DNA from: Sulfurimonas sp.
Lineage (GTDB): Bacteria > Campylobacterota > Campylobacteria > Campylobacterales > Sulfurimonadaceae
DNA: 44,305 bases
NCBI RefSeq assembly: GCF_026991475.1
Contig: NZ_JALXBK010000090.1
Location: forward strand, 1-44,305
Reading direction: 5' to 3'
The position numbers and the translations under genes are program-made. The notes beneath the pieces were generated by a model, which saw only the letters and a program-made list of their open reading frames with translations, searched no databases and was not told where the DNA came from. How positions within the stretch are numbered: position 1 is the stretch's first letter; the number at the start of each line of letters is the position of its first letter. Positions 8,526 through 17,234 of this stretch are shown here, in pieces.

Positions 8526-8932
8526 TGAAATTTTTATTTTTATTACTAACGCTTTTTGTCTCTTTATATGCGGATGTCTATACACAAAAGTTATATGAGA
8601 CTGTTTTAGGTTCAATTTTTAAAGAGAGACCAATTGTTGTTTTTGCTACGGGTGATGTAAAGGCTACACTGCAAAATAGTAAAATGTTTGATGTAGTTGG
8701 CAATTGCAAAAATGCTGTTGTAGCAGTTATTGGAAATGACACAAGTTTAGAACAGAGATGTAAAAATATACCAATATTTGCGACGACACATAGAAATTAT
8801 ATGCGCATTTTAAATGCTTTTGGAGCGTTTTATTGGAGAAAAGGGCGTCCACAAATTCATTTTAGAGAGGGAGAATTAAAGATGTTTCATCTTCATTTGT
8901 CTCATGATTTACAAAGGTTTATAGATGAATAA
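8525..8932 (+). CDS. Small periplasmic protein, possibly YfiR-like (DUF4154-like)
   Basis: 135 residues from ATG 8525, which overlaps the TAA of the barrel gene (TAATG). An in-frame GTG at 8513 would only place MDFL ahead of a clean signal peptide, so it is rejected. The signal peptide MKFLFLLLTLFVSLYA is followed by a mature domain of about 119 residues with two cysteines (C61, C80) that could pair. A C-terminal stretch near 99-122 (GAFYWRKGRPQIHF) resembles the end of YfiR-type proteins, where a glycine-rich turn precedes a strand. YfiR proteins are periplasmic repressors or sensors acting on membrane signalling enzymes. The family call is inference from size, compartment and neighbours: an outer-membrane barrel upstream and a membrane kinase overlapping its 3' end. 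Confidence 0.6.
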   Translation: MKFLFLLLTLFVSLYADVYTQKLYETVLGSIFKERPIVVFATGDVKATLQNSKMFDVVGNCKNAVVAVIGNDTSLEQRCKNIPIFATTHRNYMRILNAFGAFYWRKGRPQIHFREGELKMFHLHLSHDLQRFIDE

Positions 8933-10373
8933 TAATGTTTTTTTTAAGAAGAGTTTTTATATAACTTATGTGACAGTAATTGTACTTATTGTAGGTGCTT
9001 TTTATATCTTTAAAATATTTGATAAGACAAGTAGTGATATAGAGAGATTAACACTCCAATCTAATATTGAATATATTAATAATATCACAAATAATCTTGC
9101 TAATTTGATAAACAAAAAAACAGATATGCAACTTGTAAATAGTTTAAAAATAAGTAAGGTATTAAGAAGAAGTTTGGAAGAAAACTTAGGGATGTTTAGA
9201 ACGAAGCGATATAAATATATTTATGTTGTGCAAAAGTTACCAAACACAGAGAAATTTTGCTTTTTACTCGATGGAGCAAAAAAAGATAAAAGTGGTTTTT
9301 TAGAAATTTTTCAACCTTTTAATATTCAAGAGTGGTTAGAGGTGTACAAGACAAAAAAACCACGTTACTTTAAACATCGAAATATTAAAAGTTTATGGCT
9401 GACTTACCTCAAACCTATTGTGCAACACAATAAAGTTGTTGGAATTATTGCCATAGATTTTTCGTTGAATGAGTATAATTATATGCACAATACACTAGAT
9501 GATCTCTCGTTTAGTATAAAGATTTTTATGAGTTTGTTGTTATTTGTTTTTATTGTTGTTTTAATTTTTGTATTTATAGATAAAAAACGGGTTTATTTAC
9601 TTAAAAAACAGGCAAAAGAGATTCAAAACTTTAATATTACGCTACAAAAAAAGATAGATGAAGAGGTAATAAAAAATAGAGAAAAAGATAAACAGATCTT
9701 AGAACAGTCGCGTTTAGCACAGATGGGAGAGATGATAGGAATGATTGCACATCAATGGCGACAGCCCATTAATGCTATTAGTGCAGCAAGTATTACTATA
9801 AATATGCGAGCACAGATGGATACACTAGATCCAAAAAGTACGATAGAACTTGCAGATAAAATAGGGGAGCTGACGCAACATCTTAGTAAAACTATTGATG
9901 ATTTTAGAAATTTTTTCAAAGATACAAAAGAGAAACAAGATATGACTTATGATGAGTTGGTTATTTCTACACTTGATATTGTTGGCGTATCGGTTCAAAA
10001 TAAAAATATTACTATCATAACAGATATACAAAGCGATATAGTTTTTTGTACTTATGTTAATGAGTTAAAGCAGGTGTTATTAAATCTTATAAAAAATGCA
10101 GAAGATGTACTAGAGGAGAAGAAGATAAAAAATGCTTTTATTAAAATCGAAGCTGTAGAAAATCGTTTAATTGTTCGAGATAATGGTGGAGGAATACCTG
10201 AAGATATTATTCAGAAAATATTTAATCCATACTTTTCAACAAAAACACTGAATGGAACAGGTCTTGGACTTTACATGAGTAAGACAATCGTTGAAAATCA
10301 TTGTGGAGGTACAATTAGTGTAACAAACGATGCTGAGGGTGCAGTTTTTTGTGTTGTGTTGCCTAGTACATAG
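8925..10373 (+). CDS. Membrane sensor histidine kinase with periplasmic domain
   Basis: 482 residues: transmembrane segment about 11-31, a periplasmic domain of about 165 residues (32-196) that looks like a single Cache-type sensor, second transmembrane segment about 197-218, a coiled stretch (225-262), then the kinase core. H-box AHQWRQPIN carries H276; N-box includes N391; G1 is DNGGGI from D419; G2 is NGTGLGLYMSK at 443-453. All catalytic motifs are intact. The ATG lies inside the end of the preceding periplasmic-protein gene, so translation is probably coupled. It is the likely inner-membrane partner of the barrel and the periplasmic protein, and could feed the receivers encoded upstream; no receiver gene follows it. 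The core is close in style to the kinase at 2267-4570. Confidence 0.92.
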   Translation: MNNNVFFKKSFYITYVTVIVLIVGAFYIFKIFDKTSSDIERLTLQSNIEYINNITNNLANLINKKTDMQLVNSLKISKVLRRSLEENLGMFRTKRYKYIYVVQKLPNTEKFCFLLDGAKKDKSGFLEIFQPFNIQEWLEVYKTKKPRYFKHRNIKSLWLTYLKPIVQHNKVVGIIAIDFSLNEYNYMHNTLDDLSFSIKIFMSLLLFVFIVVLIFVFIDKKRVYLLKKQAKEIQNFNITLQKKIDEEVIKNREKDKQILEQSRLAQMGEMIGMIAHQWRQPINAISAASITINMRAQMDTLDPKSTIELADKIGELTQHLSKTIDDFRNFFKDTKEKQDMTYDELVISTLDIVGVSVQNKNITIITDIQSDIVFCTYVNELKQVLLNLIKNAEDVLEEKKIKNAFIKIEAVENRLIVRDNGGGIPEDIIQKIFNPYFSTKTLNGTGLGLYMSKTIVENHCGGTISVTNDAEGAVFCVVLPST

Positions 10374-10421
10374 TTTTTTATTTAATTAAAATGCAAAAGT
10401 TAGTCATTAAGTAAAAGTTGA

Positions 10422-10427
10422 TATAAT
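10422..10427 (+). promoter_or_regulatory. Sigma-70-type -10 element for the DUF2018/hemA operon
   Basis: A perfect TATAAT lies 34 bases before the ATG at 10462, in AT-rich sequence after the end of the signalling cluster. The -35 region is weak, as usual in Campylobacterota. An AAGAGG Shine-Dalgarno sequence follows at about 10450-10455. Confidence 0.6.
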
Positions 10428-10461
10428 CCTAAAAATTAAAATTGAAAAAAAGAGGTTTAAT

Positions 10462-10749
10462 ATGAGCTATGCAGCTTTATTTGAAGATGAAGAAGATATT
10501 TTTGGTGGTTCACCAAGATCAAAATTTATGGATGTAGTTTTTAATGCAAACAATGATATTGTACGTCAAGAACTAGAGAATTTTATAGAAAAAGTTGCGG
10601 TGATGGAACTGATGCTAGAAGAGCATGTTGGTGAAGATATTGATAAAGCAGTAGATACTTATAGAGCTACACATCTTGATGATGCAAGTACAAAAACAAA
10701 AAGTCTTTATGTTGAGCTAATGGGGACTGTTCTTTCTCAAAGTGAATAG
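10462..10749 (+). CDS. DUF2018 family protein (HP0242-like)
   Basis: 95 residues, acidic, all helical in appearance, no signal peptide or membrane segment. The segment EDIFGGSPRSKFMDVVFNA followed by a helix rich in E, L and M matches my recollection of H. pylori HP0242 (EIFEGNPLDKWNDIIFHA), the type member of DUF2018, whose homodimer has a knotted/pseudoknotted helical fold. Gene order supports it: HP0242 sits close to the ispB-hemA-proS-hemC genes HP0240-HP0237, and the same set follows here. The molecular function is not known. It is the first gene after the promoter at 10422. Confidence 0.78.
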   Translation: MSYAALFEDEEDIFGGSPRSKFMDVVFNANNDIVRQELENFIEKVAVMELMLEEHVGEDIDKAVDTYRATHLDDASTKTKSLYVELMGTVLSQSE

Positions 10750-10752
10750 TCA

Positions 10753-11169
10753 TTGCGTACGCTAAGTAGAATTTTATTGGTACTGCTATTTTTTAGCAGT
10801 GCTATTTTTGCAAATAATTATGTTTATACGAAAGAAATTTCGCTAAAAAAGGATGAGCAAAAGAAAATTCTTGTAAAATACGATTCCAGAGAGAAACTTT
10901 TTAAATTTAGTTGGACTTTATATATAAATGGTGGCTTAGTTATGCATCGTTCATACGATAAAATTGTGGCACAAAATATTTTATATTTGAATGGTAAAAA
11001 TCAGAGTTTCAAGCTAGAACTTGTGACGCGTGGTGCAAATTACTATGAACCACCTTATGTGCTAGTTAAATTTAAAGAGTTTAATGCTCAAAAAAACGAA
11101 GCGGTGTTTCAACTGTTCTTACATGATAAAAACAGCGAAATTAAGTGGAAGTTTTTGAAAAATAGATAA
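10753..11169 (+). CDS. Secreted or periplasmic protein of unknown function
   Basis: 138 residues from a TTG start at 10753, three bases after the previous stop; no ATG lies nearby and the frame gives a proper signal peptide (MRTLSRILLVLLFFSSAIFA, cleavage near residue 20). The mature part is short, basic and strand-rich, with no cysteine and no motif I recognise. It occupies the position that HP0241 has in H. pylori, between the DUF2018 gene and the polyprenyl synthase, but I cannot confirm homology. Confidence 0.75.
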   Translation: MRTLSRILLVLLFFSSAIFANNYVYTKEISLKKDEQKKILVKYDSREKLFKFSWTLYINGGLVMHRSYDKIVAQNILYLNGKNQSFKLELVTRGANYYEPPYVLVKFKEFNAQKNEAVFQLFLHDKNSEIKWKFLKNR

Positions 11170-11181
11170 AAGATGAGATGA

Positions 11182-12069
11182 ATGCAACGAGTAGAAAAAG
11201 AGATACAAAGACTAATAACAGAGTGTGACTATGATGAAGTGACACGGCTTTTTAATATGCTGAGCGGTGGTAAAAGACTCCGTGCTAAGCTAATCTTAAA
11301 GATTGCAGCAGAACATAAAGATGCTCCTCTTCTGGCTGCGATTGTTGAACTCATTCACGCAGCTTCACTACTGCACGATGATGTAATAGATGAAGCTGAT
11401 ACACGTAGAGGCATGGCATCTGTAAACGCAACTGATGGCAGTAAAACTGCTGTTATGCTTGGAGATATTTTATACTCAAAAGCCTTTACCGAACTTGTTG
11501 CATTTGACAAAGATGTCGCACAAACCATAGCAGCGTCTGTTACGGCACTCTCCAAGGGTGAAATGATGGATGTTAAGATGGCTGAAGAGTTTAATGTTGA
11601 TGAAGAGAAGTATCTTAATATGCTCTATCTTAAAACAGCAACACTCATCGAAGCGGCTGCGAAGGCTGCTGCCCTTTTAGTTGCAAAAGATGCCGAAGCT
11701 CACGCGCTGTATGGTAGAAATCTTGGACTCTCTTTTCAGATCATAGATGATATTTTAGACATTACTGCTGATGAAGAGAGTCTTGGTAAACCTGCTATGA
11801 ATGATTTTGTAGAGGGAAAATGTACGCTACCATATATATATCTTCATCAACTACTTGATGAGAATGAAAAAGCAAGATTGCTTTCATCGCATGCAAAGAA
11901 AATAGATAAGAATGAAACGCAATGGATACAAGATAAAATGAGTGAATATAAAACGATTGAAAAATCTTTTGTTTTAGCACAGAAGCTCTCTGATGAAGCA
12001 AAAGAGGCCTTGTCAAATGATGAAGCCTTGGTCAATATACTTGATACTATGATAAAAAGAAGTTATTAA
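11182..12069 (+). CDS. ispB: Polyprenyl diphosphate synthase (octaprenyl-type)
   Basis: 295-residue trans-prenyltransferase that extends allylic diphosphates with isopentenyl diphosphate to make the isoprenoid tail of menaquinone. The first Asp-rich motif is DDVID at 66-70, the second DDILD at 189-193, with GGKRLR at 29-34 binding the diphosphate. The residues four and five positions before the first motif are S62 and A61, both small, which fits a long-chain product. The stop overlaps the hemA start (TAATG at 12067-12071). Chain length cannot be fixed from sequence, so ispB is the conventional name. Confidence 0.9.
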   Translation: MQRVEKEIQRLITECDYDEVTRLFNMLSGGKRLRAKLILKIAAEHKDAPLLAAIVELIHAASLLHDDVIDEADTRRGMASVNATDGSKTAVMLGDILYSKAFTELVAFDKDVAQTIAASVTALSKGEMMDVKMAEEFNVDEEKYLNMLYLKTATLIEAAAKAAALLVAKDAEAHALYGRNLGLSFQIIDDILDITADEESLGKPAMNDFVEGKCTLPYIYLHQLLDENEKARLLSSHAKKIDKNETQWIQDKMSEYKTIEKSFVLAQKLSDEAKEALSNDEALVNILDTMIKRSY

Positions 12070-13346
12070 TGCACTATTTAATAGTTAGTTTTTCACATAA
12101 AAACAGTGATATAGAACTTAGAGAAAAATTTACGTATACAAATGAAGAGAAAGAGGGATGTCTTAAAAGACTTATACAAGCACCTTCAATAAGTGAAGCG
12201 ATACTTTTGGCAACATGTAATCGTATGGAAATATATGTATGCTGTAGCGATGTTGATGATGCTCTGCAACATATGATGACACTTCTAACATATAAAGGTG
12301 GTATCTCTCCGGAGTACATCAAAAAAACAGCAGAAATAGTTGATGATAGTAGTGCTATTCACCATCTTTTTGCGGTGGCGAGTTCTATTGACTCTATGGT
12401 TGTTGGTGAAACACAAATTGCTGGTCAGTTAAAGGATGCTTATAAATTTGCACACGATAGAAAATATTGTGATAAAAAGATGTCTAGAGCACTCTCCCAT
12501 GCTTTTAAATGTGCAGCAAAAGTAAGAAATCATACAGATATATCTTCTAAACCAGTTTCCGTTGCTTCTGTCGCAATTAGTCAAATAAAAGCAAAAGTGG
12601 GTGATCTGAAAAATAAAAAGGCACTTGTTATTGGTGTTGGTGAAATGAGTGAAATCTGTGCAAAACATCTTGTCTCTGACGGAGTTGAGACTTATATAAC
12701 AAATAGAACCAGAAAAAAAGCAGAAACTTTAGCAAGTGAGTGTCAGGCAAAAGTATATGAATTTGGTAATTTAGATAAAGCTATAAATGAATTTGACATA
12801 ATTTTTACAGCTACAAGTGCTCCATACCCAATTATTACGAGTGACCTAGTAGAAAGGACTGCGTTTAAGCGTTTTTGGTTTGATATGGCAATTCCTCGTG
12901 ATATTGATATTAAAAAACAGGATGATATTGAACTTTTTGTTGTTGATGATATTAAAAATATTGTTGATGCAAACAGAGCTGATCGAGAACAGTATGTCAG
13001 ACAAGCACATGGAATTGTAGGCCGAGGTGTTGTAGAATTTTTTGAATGGCTTGATGCACTTAATGTTGAACCTTTAATAAAAGAGATATATCAAAAAGCA
13101 GATGATGCTGTAGATGTTGAAACGCAGCGGGCACTGAAAAAAGGTTTTATACCAAAAGAGTGTGAGTATGAGGCAAAAAAAATGGCACAACAGGCCATTA
13201 AAAGATTTTTGCATGATATGACAAAAAAAATGAGAGAGGCTTCTCATGAAGCTAAAAGTGATACAGTTACGGGTGCTATGCAGTATATGCTTAATGATGC
13301 ACACGATAATATTCCAGATCAATATAAACATCACATAAAGGATTAG
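12069..13346 (+). CDS. hemA: Glutamyl-tRNA reductase
   Basis: 425 residues; first committed step of C5 tetrapyrrole synthesis, reducing glutamyl-tRNA to glutamate-1-semialdehyde with NADPH. Catalytic Cys is C50 in ATCNRMEIY; VVGETQIAGQLKDAY (near 110-124) is the family signature; the NADPH Rossmann loop is VIGVGEMSE (near 188-196); a helical dimerisation domain occupies about 310-425. Start is fixed by TAATG overlap with the polyprenyl synthase. hemC lies four genes downstream in the same run, so two steps of one pathway are co-expressed here. Confidence 0.96.
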   Translation: MHYLIVSFSHKNSDIELREKFTYTNEEKEGCLKRLIQAPSISEAILLATCNRMEIYVCCSDVDDALQHMMTLLTYKGGISPEYIKKTAEIVDDSSAIHHLFAVASSIDSMVVGETQIAGQLKDAYKFAHDRKYCDKKMSRALSHAFKCAAKVRNHTDISSKPVSVASVAISQIKAKVGDLKNKKALVIGVGEMSEICAKHLVSDGVETYITNRTRKKAETLASECQAKVYEFGNLDKAINEFDIIFTATSAPYPIITSDLVERTAFKRFWFDMAIPRDIDIKKQDDIELFVVDDIKNIVDANRADREQYVRQAHGIVGRGVVEFFEWLDALNVEPLIKEIYQKADDAVDVETQRALKKGFIPKECEYEAKKMAQQAIKRFLHDMTKKMREASHEAKSDTVTGAMQYMLNDAHDNIPDQYKHHIKD

Positions 13347-13349
13347 AGT

Positions 13350-15053
13350 TTGAGAAGAAGTAGAGCATTTATTCCAACATCAAAAGAGGCACCATCTGAT
13401 GCAACACTGCCAAGCCATATATTTTTAGCTCGTGCAGGTTTTATCACACAAGTTGCAGCAGGACTTTATAACTATCTTCCTTTAGCAAAGCGTGTTATTA
13501 GAAAAATAGAAAACATTGTAAATGAAGAGATGGTAAAAGTAGGAGCGCAAGAGGTTGAACTCTCATTTGTGACACCTGCTGATTTATGGGCAGAGAGTGG
13601 AAGAATAGAGAAGTTTGGAAAAGAGCTGCTGCGTTTCAAAGACAGAAAAAACAATCTTTTTGTTCTTGGACCAACACATGAAGAGATGATGGTCGATTTG
13701 GTTCGCAATCGTGTTACTTCATATAAAAATCTGCCACTAAATCTCTACCAAATAAAGACTAAATTTCGTGATGAAGCGCGTCCTCGTTTTGGGTTAATGC
13801 GTGGTCGTGAATTTATTATGAAAGATGCTTACTCTTTTCATGCTTCTACTGAAGATTTAGATCGTGAATTTGAAGCTATGGAAGCAGCTTATAAAAAAAT
13901 ACTCACTCGTTTAGGTCTTGATTTTAGAGTTGTTGAAGCAGATAGTGGGGCTATTGGTGGGAGTGGTTCTAAAGAACTTATGGTTATTGCAGACAGTGGA
14001 GAAGATACCATTGCAATCTGTTCAAAATGTGAATATGGTGCAAATATTGAAGCTGCTTCAAGAAGTGCGAGAGCCTTAGTTCCTGAAGCTCCAGTTGCTG
14101 ATTTTAATAAATTTTTAACACCAGATACAAAGACAATAGATGAACTAGCTGAGTTTTTTAAAGTTGATCCATATTATACTGTTAAATGTGTCGCTAAAAG
14201 GGTAGTGTATGAAGATGAAAGTGAAATCGTGCTTTTCTTTGTACGGGGATGTGATAACCTGCAAGAGGTAAAAGCTCTAAACGCAACAGAAGCTCTTGAT
14301 ATTGTAGATGTTACAGAGGAAGAACTTAAAGAGCTAGGTTTAGAACCTGGATTTATTGGTCCACTTGATCAAGTAAAAGCAAAACATGTCATAGACAGTG
14401 ACTTAAAAGGTGCTACAAATATGATTTGTGGTGCGAATGAAGATGGTTACCATTTTATAGGTGTTGATATGTCTATTTTAGATGATGTTGTTTACTTTGC
14501 TGATATCGCAGAAGTAAATGAAGGAGATATTTGTCCATATTGTGATGGAAAACTCTCATTTACAAAAGGTATAGAAGTTGGGCATATATTTAAACTAGGA
14601 ACAACGTACTCAAAACCACTTAAAGCAGAATTTTTAGATGAGAATGGAAAAAGTCAGCCTTTTATTATGGGAACATATGGTATGGGTATTTCTCGTTTAG
14701 TGGCTTCTGTAATTGAGCAACATCATGATGAGAGTGGCTGTATTTGGACAAAAGAGACAGCACCTTATATGGTAAATATTATGATAAGTAACATTAAAGA
14801 TGAAGCACAAGTAGAAGCTGGTGAAGCACTTTATGAACAACTGCAAAACGCAAATATTGAAGTAATGCTTGATGATAGAAAAGAGCGTTTTGGATTTAAA
14901 ATGAAAGATGCAGAACTTATTGGTTTTCCATATACTGTGATTGTTGGAAAAGAGCTTGTTGATGGTAATGTACAACTCTTTGATAGAGCTACAAAGACAA
15001 AAGAGAGTATGAGCGTTGCAGATATTTTTGATAAATTGATGGAATTTATTTAG
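13350..15053 (+). CDS. proS: Prolyl-tRNA synthetase, bacterial type with editing insert
   Basis: 567 residues; class II synthetase charging tRNA-Pro. The length and layout fit the bacterial type with an INS editing domain (about 225-385) between motifs 2 and 3. Motif 2 is [17 protein letters not shown] (from about residue 139), motif 3 [11 protein letters not shown] (from about 445), and an anticodon-binding domain fills 470-567. It starts with TTG at 13350, preceded by AAAGGA and only three bases after hemA; the protein then begins [10 protein letters not shown], as expected for the family. fxsA starts on the next base after the stop. Confidence 0.96.
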   Translation: MRRSRAFIPTSKEAPSDATLPSHIFLARAGFITQVAAGLYNYLPLAKRVIRKIENIVNEEMVKVGAQEVELSFVTPADLWAESGRIEKFGKELLRFKDRKNNLFVLGPTHEEMMVDLVRNRVTSYKNLPLNLYQIKTKFRDEARPRFGLMRGREFIMKDAYSFHASTEDLDREFEAMEAAYKKILTRLGLDFRVVEADSGAIGGSGSKELMVIADSGEDTIAICSKCEYGANIEAASRSARALVPEAPVADFNKFLTPDTKTIDELAEFFKVDPYYTVKCVAKRVVYEDESEIVLFFVRGCDNLQEVKALNATEALDIVDVTEEELKELGLEPGFIGPLDQVKAKHVIDSDLKGATNMICGANEDGYHFIGVDMSILDDVVYFADIAEVNEGDICPYCDGKLSFTKGIEVGHIFKLGTTYSKPLKAEFLDENGKSQPFIMGTYGMGISRLVASVIEQHHDESGCIWTKETAPYMVNIMISNIKDEAQVEAGEALYEQLQNANIEVMLDDRKERFGFKMKDAELIGFPYTVIVGKELVDGNVQLFDRATKTKESMSVADIFDKLMEFI

Positions 15054-15488
15054 ATGCTCTATTTTTTACTTTATCTCTTTTTAGAAGTCCTTGTCTCTGT
15101 CAATATCTCTTCAGAGATTGGTGGACTTGCTACATTTTTAGAGATACTCTTCACTGCGTTTATAGGAATGTCAATTTTAGTAAATTTTAGAACAACTCTT
15201 ATGGAAAATATGAGAGCTGTTTCGTTTAGTTGTATTGATCTTGAAGAGTTTCAAAGATTAAATCTTTTTACACTGATTGGTGCTATTTTACTTATTATTC
15301 CTGGATTTTTGACCGATATTATAGGTGCTTTAATGCAGTTTAGTGTCATTACGAGTATGATTGTTAACCGTTATAATGTAAAATCCAATAATAATTGTAA
15401 GGCTTCTTATAATGAAAAAATTAATAAACAAAAGGATTCAGATGTCATTGATGTGGAAATTATTGGCGACGACTCTACTACTAAGTAG
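15054..15488 (+). CDS. fxsA: FxsA family membrane protein
   Basis: 144-residue inner-membrane protein with three hydrophobic segments (about 1-18, 24-43, 71-100) and the FxsA signature PGFLTDIIGAL at 83-93, then a short charged cytosolic tail. E. coli FxsA, when overproduced, relieves F-plasmid exclusion of phage T7; its normal role is not settled. ATG follows directly on the proS stop. The last 77 bases overlap the next gene in another frame if that gene starts at 15412. Confidence 0.85.
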   Translation: MLYFLLYLFLEVLVSVNISSEIGGLATFLEILFTAFIGMSILVNFRTTLMENMRAVSFSCIDLEEFQRLNLFTLIGAILLIIPGFLTDIIGALMQFSVITSMIVNRYNVKSNNNCKASYNEKINKQKDSDVIDVEIIGDDSTTK

Positions 15489-16275
15489 TTTAGCGTACGC
15501 ACAGAGTGCTAGCGATAATGTATCAGATTTTTTAGAAGATCAATTTAGCTCAAATGAAAGACTTAAAAGTGTTGATGTAAAAATAGATAGTGTTGTACCT
15601 GTAAAAGAGGTAAAAGGCTGGAATGCCTATATTGTCGATGTGAAAGCTGTGCTTAAACAGAGACCTAAGAAAACCATTAATCAAAAAATGATTTGGTTCT
15701 CTAATGGTGATGTTATCACAAAAGATTTAGTAGATTTAAAATCAGGACAAAATTTACTAGAAGTAGTTAAACCACAATTTAAAGATGCATACTATAGACC
15801 TGAAAACCTTATTTATGGAAATAAAGATGCCGAACATAAGATAGTCATCTTTTCAGACCCGTTATGTCCATTTTGTAAAGGTTTTGTTCCAGGAGCATTA
15901 CAAAACTTGAAAAAAGAGCCAAATAAATTTGCAGTTTATTACTATCACTTCCCACTATTGCGTTTACATCCTGCTTCTGGAACCTTGGTAAAAGCTGCTG
16001 TTGCAGCTGAATTACAAGGTGTGAAAAATGTTATTTTAAGACTTTATACAGTGAAAGTTAATCCACGAGAAAAAGATGTAAATAAAATTCTTGCTGCGTT
16101 TAATAAAGTTGAGGGAACAAATATTACTGTTGCAGATATTAATTCAGAGGCTGTTAAAAAGCAGACGAAAAATGATGTTGATGTCGCACGTGACTTGATG
16201 GTTGCTGGGACTCCTACTGTTTATCTTGATGGCAAAATAGACAATACTAAGAAAAAATATTTGAAAGTAAAATAA
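15412..16275 (+). CDS. Periplasmic thiol:disulfide protein, DsbC/DsbG/DsbA-like
   Basis: 287 residues from ATG 15412. N-terminal signal sequence with hydrophobic core LLATTLLLSSLAYA, cleaved near residue 30. Residues about 35-125 form an N-terminal domain; the thioredoxin fold follows with active site CPFC at 152-155 and cis-Pro loop GTPT at 266-269. Expected to oxidise or isomerise disulfides in periplasmic proteins. Two starts compete: 15412 (GTAAGG upstream, 77-base overlap with fxsA, basic n-region) and 15442 (AAAGGA five bases upstream, shorter signal). I keep the longer form; the mature protein is the same either way. Its location between fxsA and hemC may reflect a need for envelope thiol chemistry, but no direct link is visible. 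Confidence 0.88.
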   Translation: MKKLINKRIQMSLMWKLLATTLLLSSLAYAQSASDNVSDFLEDQFSSNERLKSVDVKIDSVVPVKEVKGWNAYIVDVKAVLKQRPKKTINQKMIWFSNGDVITKDLVDLKSGQNLLEVVKPQFKDAYYRPENLIYGNKDAEHKIVIFSDPLCPFCKGFVPGALQNLKKEPNKFAVYYYHFPLLRLHPASGTLVKAAVAAELQGVKNVILRLYTVKVNPREKDVNKILAAFNKVEGTNITVADINSEAVKKQTKNDVDVARDLMVAGTPTVYLDGKIDNTKKKYLKVK

Positions 16276-17234
16276 TGCAAAAACTTACAATAGCAACCCG
16301 TGTATCAGATTTGGCTCTTTGGCAAGCATATCATGTCAAAGATAGAATTGAAAAAAGTTATCCTGATATAGAAGTGGTACTTAATAAAATTGTTAGTAAT
16401 GGTGATAAAGTTTTGGATAAGCCACTTGCACTTATAGGCGGTAAAGGACACTTTACAAAAGAACTTGAGGATGAGATGCTTGCAGGAAATGCTGAACTTG
16501 CAGTGCATAGTCTTAAAGATGTGCCTACATATATGCCAGAGGGTTTAGAGCTTATTGCTGTGACACAAAGACAGGATCAGAGTGATGTCTTTTTATCACA
16601 CACTTATGCTAGCTTAGAAGATTTACCGCAGGGTGCTGTTGTTGGAACAACAAGTCTGAGAAGACGTATGCAACTCTTACAAAAGCGTCCAGATTTGAAA
16701 GTGGAAGATTTACGAGGTAATGTAAATACAAGACTTAGAAAACTAAAAGAGGGACAGTATGATGCCATTATCCTTGCATGGATAGGTCTTCATAGACTTG
16801 ATTTGTTAAAAGATATTCCATTTACACAAAAACTTTCACTAGATATGATGATACCTCCAATGGGTCAAGCTGCTCTTGGTATTGAAATAGTTAGCAATAA
16901 TGAAAAAGTAAGAGAGATCGCACTTACTCTTAAAGATGAAGATACTTTTATCTGTACAAAGCTTGAGCGTGAATTTATTTCTGCTATTGGTGCAGGTTGT
17001 TCTGCGCCTGTAGCGTGTAATGCCGTTATAAATGCAGGAGAGATTACATTTAGAGTGATGCTTGGGTTTGCTGATGGAACACATATTATGCAAGAGAGAG
17101 TTGTTGTAAATGTGAGTCAAGCAGAGGGGCTAGGTACAAAAATTGCAAAAGAGATGATAGAGAATGGTGCTTTAAAACTGCTTGAAGATGCTCAAAATGC
17201 TGCGTTTAAAGATGCAATGCCACAACGTCTGTAA
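16275..17234 (+). CDS. hemC: Porphobilinogen deaminase (hydroxymethylbilane synthase)
   Basis: 319 residues; polymerises four porphobilinogens to hydroxymethylbilane in haem synthesis. Cys242 in GAGCSAPVA should carry the dipyrromethane cofactor. Other family landmarks: AVHSLKDVP (76-84), TTSLRRRMQL (125-134), LRGNVNTRL (146-154). The usual LAxAGLxRL motif reads LAWIGLHRL here (167-175), a mild deviation. The start overlaps the previous stop (TAATG) and its own stop overlaps the next start the same way, so translation is coupled on both sides. Confidence 0.96.
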   Translation: MQKLTIATRVSDLALWQAYHVKDRIEKSYPDIEVVLNKIVSNGDKVLDKPLALIGGKGHFTKELEDEMLAGNAELAVHSLKDVPTYMPEGLELIAVTQRQDQSDVFLSHTYASLEDLPQGAVVGTTSLRRRMQLLQKRPDLKVEDLRGNVNTRLRKLKEGQYDAIILAWIGLHRLDLLKDIPFTQKLSLDMMIPPMGQAALGIEIVSNNEKVREIALTLKDEDTFICTKLEREFISAIGAGCSAPVACNAVINAGEITFRVMLGFADGTHIMQERVVVNVSQAEGLGTKIAKEMIENGALKLLEDAQNAAFKDAMPQRL

